Below the pieces are notes generated by a model. It saw nothing but the letters and a program-made list of their open reading frames with translations, was not told the DNA's origin and did not search any database. A stretch of DNA of 64,000 nt, taken from the NCBI GenBank assembly GCA_963281255.1, contig OY725498.1, forward strand, positions 1,240,001 through 1,304,000, given 5' to 3'. The stretch's first letter is position 1, and the number at the start of each line of letters is the position of its first letter. The DNA comes from Aphrocallistes beatrix (taxonomy: Eukaryota; Porifera; Hexactinellida; Sceptrulophora; Aphrocallistidae). Shown one piece after another: positions 46,011 to 56,008 of the stretch. A program made the position numbers and the translations under genes.

Positions 46011-47333
46011 ATGAATATTAACAGCATACGCAGTTCCACGCCCAATCATGAGACAGCTAGCATCGCCTCCTCGAGTAGTGGCAGCGGCCCGCGAATTCTA
46101 ACACAATCAGAGATTCAGGCGCTGAAACGCCACCAGAATGAGACACACAGGCAGAACTTAATCAACGTGTGTCGGATGTGCATAAAATCTCTCGTGGACA
46201 TGTCTGCATTCCAGAGCATTGTGGATGACAACCAGCACCTGAACAACTTCTGCATCATCGTGGAGTACCTGTTCCTGTTCCGTCTCCTCCCACACAAGAA
46301 GAACTCTTGGTTCGGACCAGAAGAGCCGTTCACACCTTGGAGTGTCGTGTGCTCCTTCAAGAAGTCGGGACACAATTCCCATTCCAAGTTCGAGACTCAG
46401 TCCATCCAGACGATAGAGGAGATGTGTGTCGGCTGCCCTCCCATCTCCAAGTTCAGAGCCTGGCTGCGGTTGGTGCTGCTGGAGAAGAGATTCGCGGAAT
46501 ATTACACGGTGCTCGCGAGTAACCGTAGCGTCATTTCACACTTCTACGATTCCGGGTCTTGCCTTGAGGGGGAGGTTGGACAGATTTTAAGTGAGAACTT
46601 CAAATGTCTCAACTCGATAGACTTCCTTCTCTGCCTGAAGGACTTTTCTAGTCCGGGAGAGTTCAACTTGATCATCGACTTCTCTCCCTACCTCGCCTAC
46701 AGACAGACCGCTGAGAGCCAAGCGGCCGATGAGCTGGAGAAACTGAAGGTCAGCCCCGGGGGTGCGGGGAGTGAGGCTAACCTGACGGAGCTGTTGCGCA
46801 AGGAGAGGGAGCAGACACAGTTCTACGAAGAGGTGATTCGCTCCAGAGAGGAAGAGATCCAGTCCCTACAGGAGCAGAACTCTGAGCTGAGCACGGAGCG
46901 AGCGGAGAAGCAGCTGATCATCTTAGAGCTGCAGAGACTGCTGGACCAGACGCAGTCCGCCTTGAGGGAGAGCCAGCACCACCAGGAGAAGAAGACCTGG
47001 CTCCCCAACCTCCCCAACATGTCCAGCCTCGCCTTTATGCGGCCAGTTAACGAGCAGACTCAGAACAGCGCTGATAACCGCGATAATCCGAACACTGACT
47101 TCGTTTCATTCGGCTCTTACACCTCTGGTAAGGTCCCACAGGACCCCGACCTCTGGAGGGGACCCCTGGAGGAGAATGCCATCCGTAAGAAGGCTAGTCA
47201 GGACCACTCCCCCAGTAGCCACACCCCCAACCAGAACTCAGTCCACTCCTCTCCTGCTCACCACATTCCTACTGACAGAACAGGAGACACTCATCCCGAT
47301 CCCCTTCCTCAAAACGGGACTTCTGACATCTGA
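46011..47333 (+). CDS. RUNDC3: RUN domain-containing protein 3-like
   Basis: A coding exon of 440 residues. RUNDC3A/B proteins carry a RUN domain that binds small GTPases of the Rap/Rab type, followed by a coiled coil. The RUN domain spans about residues 46-235: NLINVCRMCIKSLVD, FRAWLRLVLLEKRFAEYY, HFYDSGSCLEGEVG, LNSIDFLLCLKDF and IIDFSPYLAYRQ. These align well with human RUNDC3A (NLLTVCRFSVKTLLE, RAWIRVALMEKRMSEY, RFYDSGAIM, LSAIDFSFCLKG, VIDYTPYL). A coiled coil (about 262-325, RKEREQTQFYEEVIRSREEE) follows, with a disordered Ser/Thr/His-rich tail. Start ATG 46011. It lies close behind IFT88 on the same strand; the coding region is intronless. The 3' untranslated region opens with a long heptamer array. 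Confidence 0.85.
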   Translation: MNINSIRSSTPNHETASIASSSSGSGPRILTQSEIQALKRHQNETHRQNLINVCRMCIKSLVDMSAFQSIVDDNQHLNNFCIIVEYLFLFRLLPHKKNSWFGPEEPFTPWSVVCSFKKSGHNSHSKFETQSIQTIEEMCVGCPPISKFRAWLRLVLLEKRFAEYYTVLASNRSVISHFYDSGSCLEGEVGQILSENFKCLNSIDFLLCLKDFSSPGEFNLIIDFSPYLAYRQTAESQAADELEKLKVSPGGAGSEANLTELLRKEREQTQFYEEVIRSREEEIQSLQEQNSELSTERAEKQLIILELQRLLDQTQSALRESQHHQEKKTWLPNLPNMSSLAFMRPVNEQTQNSADNRDNPNTDFVSFGSYTSGKVPQDPDLWRGPLEENAIRKKASQDHSPSSHTPNQNSVHSSPAHHIPTDRTGDTHPDPLPQNGTSDI

Positions 47334-47352
47334 TGCTCTCCCCCTCTCCTCC

Positions 47353-47463
47353 TCTCTCTCCTCTCTCCTCTCTCCTCTCTCCTCTCTCCTCTCTCCTCTC
47401 TCCTCTCTCCTCTCTCCTCTCTCCTCTCTCCTCTCTCCTCTCTCCTCTCTCCTCTCTCCTCTC
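47353..47463. repeat. Heptanucleotide microsatellite (CTCTCCT)n
   Basis: About 110 bp of near-perfect CTCTCCT repeats begin 20 bp after the RUNDC3-like stop codon. The whole tract is pyrimidine on the + strand and purine on the other, a composition that can form triplex (H-DNA). The repeats create spurious open frames (LSSLLSPLSSLL) that are not genes. Confidence 0.92.
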
Positions 47464-48174
47464 CCCTCTCCCCCCTCTCCTTCCTTCCCCTTCCCTTACT
47501 CAATCGAATATCTGATGGCTCTCACTACACTTTGCTACTCTATAGTCCCTACTCTGCTACTGAAGTATGTGCAGATTTGATACAACTCGGCTACAAAGTA
47601 CTCTTTCTATCTGCATATATGTTATGAGTGATGTTATGTTGCTATATAAGATGTATATTTAGCGGGATATTATAACCGATTCGTAACATTCGTATCCAGG
47701 AACCAACCGATCTGAAATGCTGGACATTTTCTGCTGAAGGTGTCGATCCTGAGCGTCAGTGTCAAGTAGAGGAGGGAGGGGCGTATAATGCCACCTCCGG
47801 TTTTTATTACAAAATATGTTCGATTCGAATTATTGGCTATTCAACAAGAAGAAATGTTATACGTAGTTAGTGGGTTTTATTTAGTCATGATTTAATCAAG
47901 ATTTAATATAACAAGCAAGCTTCTTGCTTGCGTTTAACTAAGACAGACTTGTGTGCACCTTTAAAAGTTTATACCTGTTATGTAGTAGAACTTGCATGTT
48001 TCTGATTATGCGATAAAATTTCATTCAAGCAAAGCACAATGAAAGATTAGTGGTAGTGCCAACTTTCTTTATACAAAGTGTCTGTCAAAGCACCCTAAAT
48101 AACAGCGACTCAAATGCTTTAGAAATCGACGCCACTGATCCATGGTGTTTTATGTTAGCTTCTAGATCTAGAAC
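47464..48174. other. Spacer upstream of transglutaminase gene
   Basis: AT-rich spacer with no recognised element. A tctag at 48160-48164 and another shortly after could be acceptors for a 5' leader intron, but this is weak. Confidence 0.35.
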
Positions 48175-50301
48175 ATGTGTAACAGGCAGAGCAAAACGCG
48201 GCCACACAACCCTTCAGACTACGTGCCCAACACGCTGAAGGAGCGGCAGCTGCAGGCGCAGAAGGACAGCCTACAGCTGCGGATCGACCCCGACGAACTG
48301 AAGAAGCTGCACCACACCGCGGACTACAAGTGCACCACGGAGTTCCTGCCGCGAGACTACCTGGTGGTGAGGAGGGGGCTGCCGCTCAAGTTCAGTATAG
48401 ACTCGCGCAACACAGACCTCAGCAAGATGCAACTCTCGGAGGCGTGGCTGTGCATCTCAGAGGAGGAGAGCCTACCGCTGGAAGTGAAGGTGGAGACCAG
48501 TAGCAAGTTCCTGCTGAAAGCACACACCTTTCTCTCAACTGACACCCCAGTGGGACTGTATGAGAAGCTAACAGCCAAGTTGTCCCCTGTGAAAGAGGAC
48601 TCGGAGCTAGAGGAGGTGTTGCTTAGCACCCGTATGTCCGTGTTCGTGGCGTTCAACCCCTGGAGCAAGGAGGAACTGGTCTACATGGAGGATGAGGCGG
48701 AGCGTGCAGAATACGTGAACAACGACCGCGGAGTCATTTGGACCGGCAACATTCTGCCTCGTCCATGGTTCTTCGCGCAGCACCAGGAGGTCGTGCTGGC
48801 GGCGCTGTCCCGCGCGCTGCGAGAGGAAGAAGCGACCAGGGAGCAGCTGGCCGACCCCCTCCACGTCTCCAGGATCCTGTCCAAGCACCTGGTGGAGCGG
48901 ATCCTAGTCGGGAAGTGGACTGGGGACTACTCGCACGGAAAAGACCCCAGCTGTTGGAAGGGGACAGGACAGATTCTGAGTGAGTACCTCGCAAGCAGCG
49001 AGGCGGTGCGCTACGGACAGTGCTGGGCCTTCTCAGGGGTGCTCTGCTCCCTCTTGAGGGGAGTGGGCATTCCCTCGCGCCCCGTCACCAACTACAATTC
49101 CGCGCACGAGATCACCTCCCGGGCTGAGGGGGTGGACCTCCAGGTGGACTTCTTCCTGGACCAGAACGGCAACCCCATCCCTGAGAAGAACAAGGACTTC
49201 CTCTGGAACTTCCACACCTGGACAGAGCTGTGGCTGAACCGCTCCGACCTTGTCTCCCTCTCCGACGAGATGAAGGTCTCCCCCGTGGGGTGGCAGGCGA
49301 TAGACGCCACTCCGCAGGAGACAGACACTGGCGTGATCGGCCCCGCCTCCGTCTCTGCCATCAAGCAGGGCTGTGTGGACATTCCATTCAACACTGCCTA
49401 TCTCTACGGAGAGGTGAATGCGGACCACGTGTACCACATGAAGATGCTGGATGGCAGCTTCAAGGAGGTGTTCCGCGACACAGGCCTGGTGGGGAGGGAC
49501 ATCAGCACGAAGTCGGTGGGGAGGGTGGACAGGAGTGACGTCACAGGACTGTACAAGTACCCAGAGGGGCGTCGCGAGGAGAGGGAGGGATACAAGAAAG
49601 CGCATAACAAGAGCATCGCGCAAGAGTTGGCTGTTGTCTCTCAGAAGGTGAACATCGAGTTCTCTACGCCTAACGTCGTTGTGGGACAGGAGTTCGTGGG
49701 GCGTATCGAGGTAGCTAACACCTCTCCTCAGCTCTTCCAAGCCATGGTGCTAGGCAAAGCCTACCTGCTCCACCACAATGGGAAGATTATAAAGAAGATA
49801 TTCGAGGCTAAGCACCCTTGGAAGAAATTCCACGCACGTGATACGGTTGTCATGGATTTCTCCCTGGCAGCTAAAGACTACCTGGAGCATCTGAAGGAGC
49901 AGGCATTCATCCTAGCCTACGCCTATGTCCAGCTGAAGGAGACGAACCAGAAACTTCTCCGCGACTCCAAAGCTCATTTCATCATCCCTAGTCCCAAGGT
50001 GACAGTCCCTGACACAGTCCGCGCCTACGAGCCTTTCAATCTGTCCTTCTCCTTCGCGAACCCGCTCAAAACCGCGCTGCATGAGGTTGAGATCCTCGGC
50101 CACGCGATCAAAGGGGTCACTCAGGGGTTCGAGTTGGTAGTGGGGGAGCTGCCAGTGGACGAGTCAGTGAGTGAGATTCACTACCTCAAGTTCTTCCAGG
50201 AGGGAAGGCACAAAATGGTCATTACTGCCTACTGCCAGGAACTTCCTCCGGTCTCTTGTATCGCAGACCTTAGCGTAGTCCCGGCTGTAGGGCAGAGCTG
50301 A
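48175..50301 (+). CDS. Protein-glutamine gamma-glutamyltransferase (transglutaminase)
   Basis: A coding exon of 708 residues. Transglutaminases crosslink proteins by forming glutamyl-lysine isopeptide bonds in a calcium-dependent way. The four-part fold is present. The N-terminal beta-sandwich spans about 30-165, the catalytic core about 170-490 and two C-terminal beta-barrels about 500-708. The catalytic triad is Cys283 (YGQCWAFSGV), His347 (NFHTWTELW) and Asp377 (GWQAIDATPQE). VFVAFNPWSKEELVYM, WTGDYSHGKDPSCWKGTGQIL and RGVGIPSRPVTNYNSAHE are typical family segments. No signal peptide is seen, so it may be cytosolic or secreted without one, like TGM2 and factor XIII-A. The start ATG 48175 (MCNRQSKTRPHNPSDYVPN) is the first in frame that I accept. 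Subtype cannot be given. Like its neighbours IFT88 and RUNDC3 it is intronless in the coding part and GC-rich. Confidence 0.93.
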   Translation: MCNRQSKTRPHNPSDYVPNTLKERQLQAQKDSLQLRIDPDELKKLHHTADYKCTTEFLPRDYLVVRRGLPLKFSIDSRNTDLSKMQLSEAWLCISEEESLPLEVKVETSSKFLLKAHTFLSTDTPVGLYEKLTAKLSPVKEDSELEEVLLSTRMSVFVAFNPWSKEELVYMEDEAERAEYVNNDRGVIWTGNILPRPWFFAQHQEVVLAALSRALREEEATREQLADPLHVSRILSKHLVERILVGKWTGDYSHGKDPSCWKGTGQILSEYLASSEAVRYGQCWAFSGVLCSLLRGVGIPSRPVTNYNSAHEITSRAEGVDLQVDFFLDQNGNPIPEKNKDFLWNFHTWTELWLNRSDLVSLSDEMKVSPVGWQAIDATPQETDTGVIGPASVSAIKQGCVDIPFNTAYLYGEVNADHVYHMKMLDGSFKEVFRDTGLVGRDISTKSVGRVDRSDVTGLYKYPEGRREEREGYKKAHNKSIAQELAVVSQKVNIEFSTPNVVVGQEFVGRIEVANTSPQLFQAMVLGKAYLLHHNGKIIKKIFEAKHPWKKFHARDTVVMDFSLAAKDYLEHLKEQAFILAYAYVQLKETNQKLLRDSKAHFIIPSPKVTVPDTVRAYEPFNLSFSFANPLKTALHEVEILGHAIKGVTQGFELVVGELPVDESVSEIHYLKFFQEGRHKMVITAYCQELPPVSCIADLSVVPAVGQS

Positions 50302-51263
50302 TACCGTGTAATGGCATGTAGTCCCTTATTCTGTATTTTTACTTATTTATATTCCTAGATACGTCACTTTATCTCTTTTATTTTCATTTTTCATATTTAT
50401 TTTGTTATACCAACTTTATTTATATTAATAAATATTTATAGAATCGAATTCTATTATTAATGGCTATTATTAATGCATTAGCGCAGGCGCCCGGAGGGTG
50501 GCTCATGTAGACACGAAGTATTCGCCAGCAAGCGAAGCGCGTTTGTAGAAACTTAAGGGTCTGAAAAGATATTATCATTAACAGAAGACTACCTGCAAAT
50601 TTTAAGACGAATATTTTCAAGATTTAATTCTGTATAATCACAGGACTATTATGGTATAAAATCAAAGGCCAGTCAATACACATAGGACACTCCCTGGAAC
50701 CAATGTTTTTGCCTCGAACTTACTATCGAAACTAGAATGTCTCGGCATGCAATCACGCAGCCCACGCACGCATGCATGCTGCTCACATCAGATAGTGTGG
50801 CCCTGTTGGTTAATTAACAACACTGATAATTACTATACGAACAGCCACTTTCACAGAAGGCTATTAGTTACCTGGCCATTCCGATAGCATTTTTTAGTTA
50901 TTTATGCACTGAATACCTCCATTTAGAATTTTCTCAGCAATTTTTTACTTTGCGCTGATGGTATTTCTGGTTTGGGCACAACTCCAGTCTAAGCAGAGAT
51001 AAAATTGTCATTCACTTTGCATTGTCTATTCATACTCCAAGGTTTTCAATATCCTATGCCCGTCGATCTGAGAATTTTAATAAGCCTAAATTAGTTCGTT
51101 TGATGAGTTTCCACTCTTGAGCTGTTGAACATGCAATGTGCACGTACTCATGACTATATAAATTGACTTAATATTAAATAGATTCACTTCGTTTTTTTAG
51201 CTTTTCTAGTTAGGAATATTCTATTGCATTTTTCGATTCGAGAAGTGGTGATTATCATTCATA
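50302..51263. other. Spacer between transglutaminase and SPTLC2 copy A
   Basis: AT-rich DNA. Near 50523-50545 is a truncated copy of the GC-rich arm repeat (agcaagcgaagcgcgttt), the same family as at 2556-2762. No coding exon seen. Confidence 0.45.
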
Positions 51264-53094
51264 ATGAATTCTGAAGATGAGTTGTGCATTCAAGGAATGA
51301 AGACTAGTGATGAGAAAGAATCCTTTGCTCCCCAGCTAAAGATCCGCCAAACCTACCCAAAGCTCCATGGCCTGAAAGTTCTACTCATGTACATTGGTTG
51401 GGTAGTGTCGATAACAGCTGGACACATCCGTGAGTTTATGCATCGGGTGTTCCCTTCTAAGAAGCTGTGTGATATGCAAGACACCTCAAAGAACATGAAG
51501 GCCGGTGTGCACTCATCCGTAGACGGGTTCACCTCGTTTTTCATCCGAAACATTTTCACACCTGCCAAGTCAATTTTTCACAGACCCCTGACCAGTACTC
51601 CTGGTGTTGAGATAGAAATTGCAGAGAGACATAGAGATAACATGTTTTCGCAAGTACATAGACGAACTGGAAGAGTTTTCAAAGCACTGAACTTCGGTTC
51701 TTATAACTATTTAGGTAAGAAAGCTATTCTCTTGAAGTCCATTCTATTTCCAATAGTTATATCATACACATACTATTTGACCTATTTTCCAGTCTTATGC
51801 TTACGTATATATTTTTGCTTATTTATAGGTTTTGCACAGAACAGAGGTCCATGTGCAGAGGCGTCGAAATCGGAGGTAAGGAAGAATGGAGTGGGAATGT
51901 GCTCGCCCAGATCAGAAGTGGGAACCTTACAACTGCATCAAGATCTGGAGAAACTGGTGGCCGAATTTCTAGGGAAAGAGGATGCTGTGGTCTTCGGAAT
52001 GGGATTCATAACCAACGCCGGGAATCTGCCTGCAATCCTAAGTAAGGGCACACTTCTGCTCAGTGACGAACTCAACCATGCCTCCATCGTGCTGGGAGCT
52101 AAGCTGAGTGGAGCGAGAGTCAGCACTTTCAATCACAACAACATGACTGACTTGGAGAGCAAACTCCGTCGAGTGAGTGAAACTATTGCTACCCTCCCCT
52201 ACCCTCTACCTACCACCTTGTCTCACATAGAAACCTAGAACAGCATTGGCTGTAAGGTTTATTCGTATTAGGGTCTAATAGTATGCTTGATTGGTTTAGG
52301 CAGTCATCGAGGGACAGCCTAAAACGCACAGACCTTGGAAGAAGATCGTCGTGATTGTGGAGGGAATCTACAGCATGGAGGGCACCGTGGCTAACATCCC
52401 AGCTCTGATAGATCTCAAGCGCAGGTACAAGTTCTACATCTGGCTGGACGAGGCACACAGCATCGGTGCCATGGGTCCGACTGGGAGGGGTGTGGTGGAG
52501 TACTGGGGATGTGACACCTCACACATCGATCTGATGATGGGCACCTTCTCCAAGAGTTTCGGCGCTCACGGCGGATACATTGCATCCAGTGCGGCCGTGA
52601 TCTCACACATCCGCGCTCGATCCCACGCCAACTACGCCACTGCCATGACGCCCGGTGTCACTATGCAGATCCACTCCAGTCTTCGGCTGATCATGGGGCG
52701 GGATGAGCAGTACCCTGGGGAGGGGGAGCGTCGCATCCGACAGCTGGCTAGGAACACCCGCTACTTCCGGTCTCAGCTCTACAAGAGAGGCTACGTGGTG
52801 TACGGGGGAGATGACTCCCCAGTGGTGCCAGTGATCATATTCTATCCCGGTATCTTGATACTCGTTTCTAAGCTGTTCCTACGCATGGGCGTGGCAGTCG
52901 TGGCCGTGGGTTACCCAGCTACCCCACTGCTCGAGTGCAGAATGAGATTCTGTCTGTCTGCCGCGCATACCAAGGAGATGCTAGACTATTGCATTGATAT
53001 TCTTGATGAAATTTCCGAAATGTTAGGCATTAATCACTTGAAGAAAAATCCAATTCCACCGATACCATATCCATTCCCGCATCTTAACCACTGA
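51264..53094 (+). CDS. SPTLC2: Serine palmitoyltransferase subunit 2, copy A
   Basis: Three exons (51264-51714, 51829-52172, 52300-53094) give 529 residues. SPTLC2 is the PLP-binding subunit of serine palmitoyltransferase in the ER membrane, which condenses serine with palmitoyl-CoA to start sphingolipid synthesis. A membrane segment near the N terminus (LKVLLMYIGWVVSITAGHI) is followed by ALNFGSYNYLGFAQN and LSDELNHASIVLGAKLSGA. VEGIYSMEGTVANIPALIDL, LDEAHSIGAMGPTGRGVVEY and the PLP lysine at about Lys350 (MMGTFSKSFGAHGGYI) complete the core. Exon 2, intron 2 and exon 3 up to about 52830 are nearly identical to copies B and C; exon 1 and the C-terminal 90 residues are diverged. It is the only copy on the + strand and appears complete. 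Confidence 0.93.
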
Positions 53095-53690
53095 TATATC
53101 ATTTCCATTTTCGAATCAACTCTTCTATTTTTATTAGTGATTTCTCAGAACAGTTATTTATTTATCCACGTTATGAGTATATATGTGATAGTTTGAGTTG
53201 TGTTTCAGTCTTAATCTTTTAATTATTTATTTGCATCCATTTTACACTTAACTTAACGCGACAACTGTCTTCTTGCCTCGATGGATTTTTAGAAGAAATT
53301 AAACCTACCTACATTACTTCAAATGATGTGCACCTCAATTGATAGAACATACCACATGGGAATAAGTATGTAATGGACGGAATCTAATACTTAGAATTAC
53401 TCCATTAAATATCTGTGTAAATAATGTTAGATGTGTATCAATGCTATTTAATAATTTCAAAGCAACTCAGTTTCAAATTTATTCGTACTATTGTTTTGAG
53501 CATCAAGGGAGACCAGCTATGGGATAATTCCGTTTTTTAAGATTTGTCCTGAAGTTGAATTATCCCTTTTTAGAGGAATCTTCTTAAAAAATCAGATATT
53601 ACAGGTAAACCTCCCAAATGCGACCCTTTTGGGAGCAGCGTTTGTGCCAGATCTTCGGAAGTTGCTCCCATATACCAAATTAACAATATA
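53095..53690. other. AT-rich spacer after SPTLC2 copy A
   Basis: No gene or clear repeat found up to the start of the repeat cluster. Confidence 0.4.
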
Positions 53691-55366
53691 TCCTTACTAT
53701 TAAAACTCGATTAATGTATATATATAAGCGCGCTTCGCTTGCTTGCGCTGCGCGGCTGGCGGACACTGTCCGCCGGAGGCGCCCTTTGGGCGCCTGGACC
53801 CACATTGATTAATTATAAGGCAGATAACATCTTTAAATACGGCTGTCTTACTGTTATAATCGATATTACTCAAAAATCACAAAATAAGCCAATTTTAAAA
53901 AAAATTTCGTAATGACGACGTCATAACAGTGATGAGTCATCATTTTTTTATTAAAATCGTATCATATTTGAGATCTATTGAAACTTCAGCTTTCTATCAC
54001 CTAAAATGGCTGAGTTGTAGTCGACTGAAATTTCTAATTATAAAAAAGGTGACAATGACGTCATAATTCCATGATGAGTCGACATTTTCGTCTGAGGTCA
54101 GAACTTAGTGGAGCCATAGCCAAAAGACTCCCACTTGCCAAAAATCAGCTTTCTGTGCCTGGCAGTTTCTTCCATCAATTCGTTACAGATATATATATCG
54201 TACTACTTGTATATATACAAGCGCGCTTCGCTTGCTTGCGCTGCGCGGCTGGCGGACACTTTGTGTCCGCCGGAGGCTCCCTTCGGTCGCCTGGAGGTGA
54301 CATTGGTTAATTAAACGGGAGATATCATATCTAAATGTGTCCATCTTAGTTTTAAAATCGAAATCACTCGAAAAATCACCAAATTTGTCAATTTTAAAAT
54401 TTTGATGCGTAATGATGACGTCATAACAAAGTGATGAGTCATTATTTTTCGATGAAAGTCGCATCATATGTGAGGTATGTTAGTATACAGATTCTATTAA
54501 AATTTCAGCCTTCTATCTCCTATAATGGCTGAGTTATGCCCGAATAACTGTGTTGCTTAACTTTTAAAAATGTGACAATGACGTCATAATTCCATGATGA
54601 GTCGACATTTTGCTCTGAACTCAGAACTTACTGGAGCCATAGCCAAAAGACTCCCACATGCCAAAAATCAGCCTTCTGCGCCCGGCAGTTTCTTCAATCA
54701 ATTCGTTACAGATATATATATATATATATATACAATCATCGAGTTTTAATAGTAAGGATATATCCCTAAGATTACTTGGGGTCCAAGGTATAAATAGAAA
54801 TGACCCCACTTTCATTTTCAATTTCAATTCGCTTTCAATTAACTTTCACTTTCAATTCAACATTCCTGGTAAAAGTAGTGATATATACGTATATATACAC
54901 GAACATTGATCGAGTTTTAATAGTAAGGATATAGATATATCTGTAACGAATTGATTGAAGAAACTGCCAGGCACAGAAAGCTGATTTTTTGGCATGTGGG
55001 AGTTTTTGGCTATGGCTCCACTAAATTCAGAAGAGAATGTCGAGTCGACTCATCATGGAATTATGACGTCATTGCCACCATTTTTATAATTATAAAGTCC
55101 AGTTTTGCGACTATAAATCAGCCATTTTAGTTGATAGAAGGCTGAAATTTTAATAGATTGTGTATATCTCAAATATCAATCACTTTGTTATGACGTCATC
55201 ATTACGCATCAAAAATTTAAAAACTGACAAATCTAATTATTTGTGAGTGATATCGATTATAACTATAAGACACATATTTAGAGATGTTATCTCTCTTATA
55301 ATTAATCATTGTGAGCCCAGGCATCTGCCAGCCGCGCAGCGCAAGAAAGCGAAGCGCGCTTGTTAT
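53691..55366. repeat. Composite repeat cluster: two direct units and one inverted unit with GC-rich hairpin heads
   Basis: Two direct units of about 490 bp (from 53728 and 54219) each open with aagcgcgcttcgcttgcttg, then the hairpin ggcggacac...gtccgcc, then AT-rich DNA containing gacgtcataa and agtgatgagtcat. They end in gcagtttcttc-aatcaattcg and a TA run. A third unit (about 54905-55366) is inverted and ends with the same GC-rich head. Words ACTATTAAAACTCGATTAATG bracket the units. A truncated relative of the piggyBac-like MITE lies at about 54768-54872. No protein is encoded; type of mobile element unknown. Confidence 0.75.
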
Positions 55367-56008
55367 ACCGTAAATGACTTTAATTCGGCATAAAAGTTTA
55401 GAAGTAGTCACGAATACTTATCTGCGACCTTTCCGACACCCTGAACTCAGCGAAAATCAATCTGGAGCAGGGTAGTCTGGGTATGGGTTAATACCATGTG
55501 CTTACTGTTTTTTGGACCTAAAATATTTGTAGATAATATGAAGGAAGTTGTAGACTTCCTAACTTTGAGTAGACTTCTCTAGACAGAAACTTGAAGTTTG
55601 TAGTATGTTAAATATTGTTAATTAATAAATTGATGAATAATATATTAATTTAATTAAAAGCAAATATTTTTTGGACATAAGTGTGCATTTGCCAGACAGT
55701 GTCGCATCTCGGAGGTAATTTTGCATTGAATATGTTAATCGGGAGTTCCCTTAATTGCGTATTTCCGAGGTTTATCTGTATAGACATTGAACCTGGAGTT
55801 TGGAACTTAAATCTAAATTATACCCAAGGAGTAGTTCACATTTTTGTTAGAAATGTTGATATTGATACTAAACGATACACAAGACGGTCAGACGATTGAC
55901 CCAATACAAATATTATAATAAGCAAGTTAATATTAGTACTTGCTTGGAACAATCAACAAACTCGTTGATCAGTTAATAACATTGTTGATTTAAATAAAAA
56001 TGAAACAA
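55367..56008. other. Spacer before SPTLC2 copy B
   Basis: AT-rich. From about 55925 the sequence is closely related to 59641-59724 downstream of copy C, so it marks one edge of the B/C duplication. The 72-residue frame at 55681-55899 is not supported. Confidence 0.4.

Noticed and set aside
47176-47580. Open frame with LLSPLSSLLSPLSS repeats
   Set aside because: It is the translation of a heptamer microsatellite and is not a protein.
48607-49740. Long antisense frames over the transglutaminase gene
   Set aside because: Same explanation: GC-rich shadow frames of a well-supported gene.
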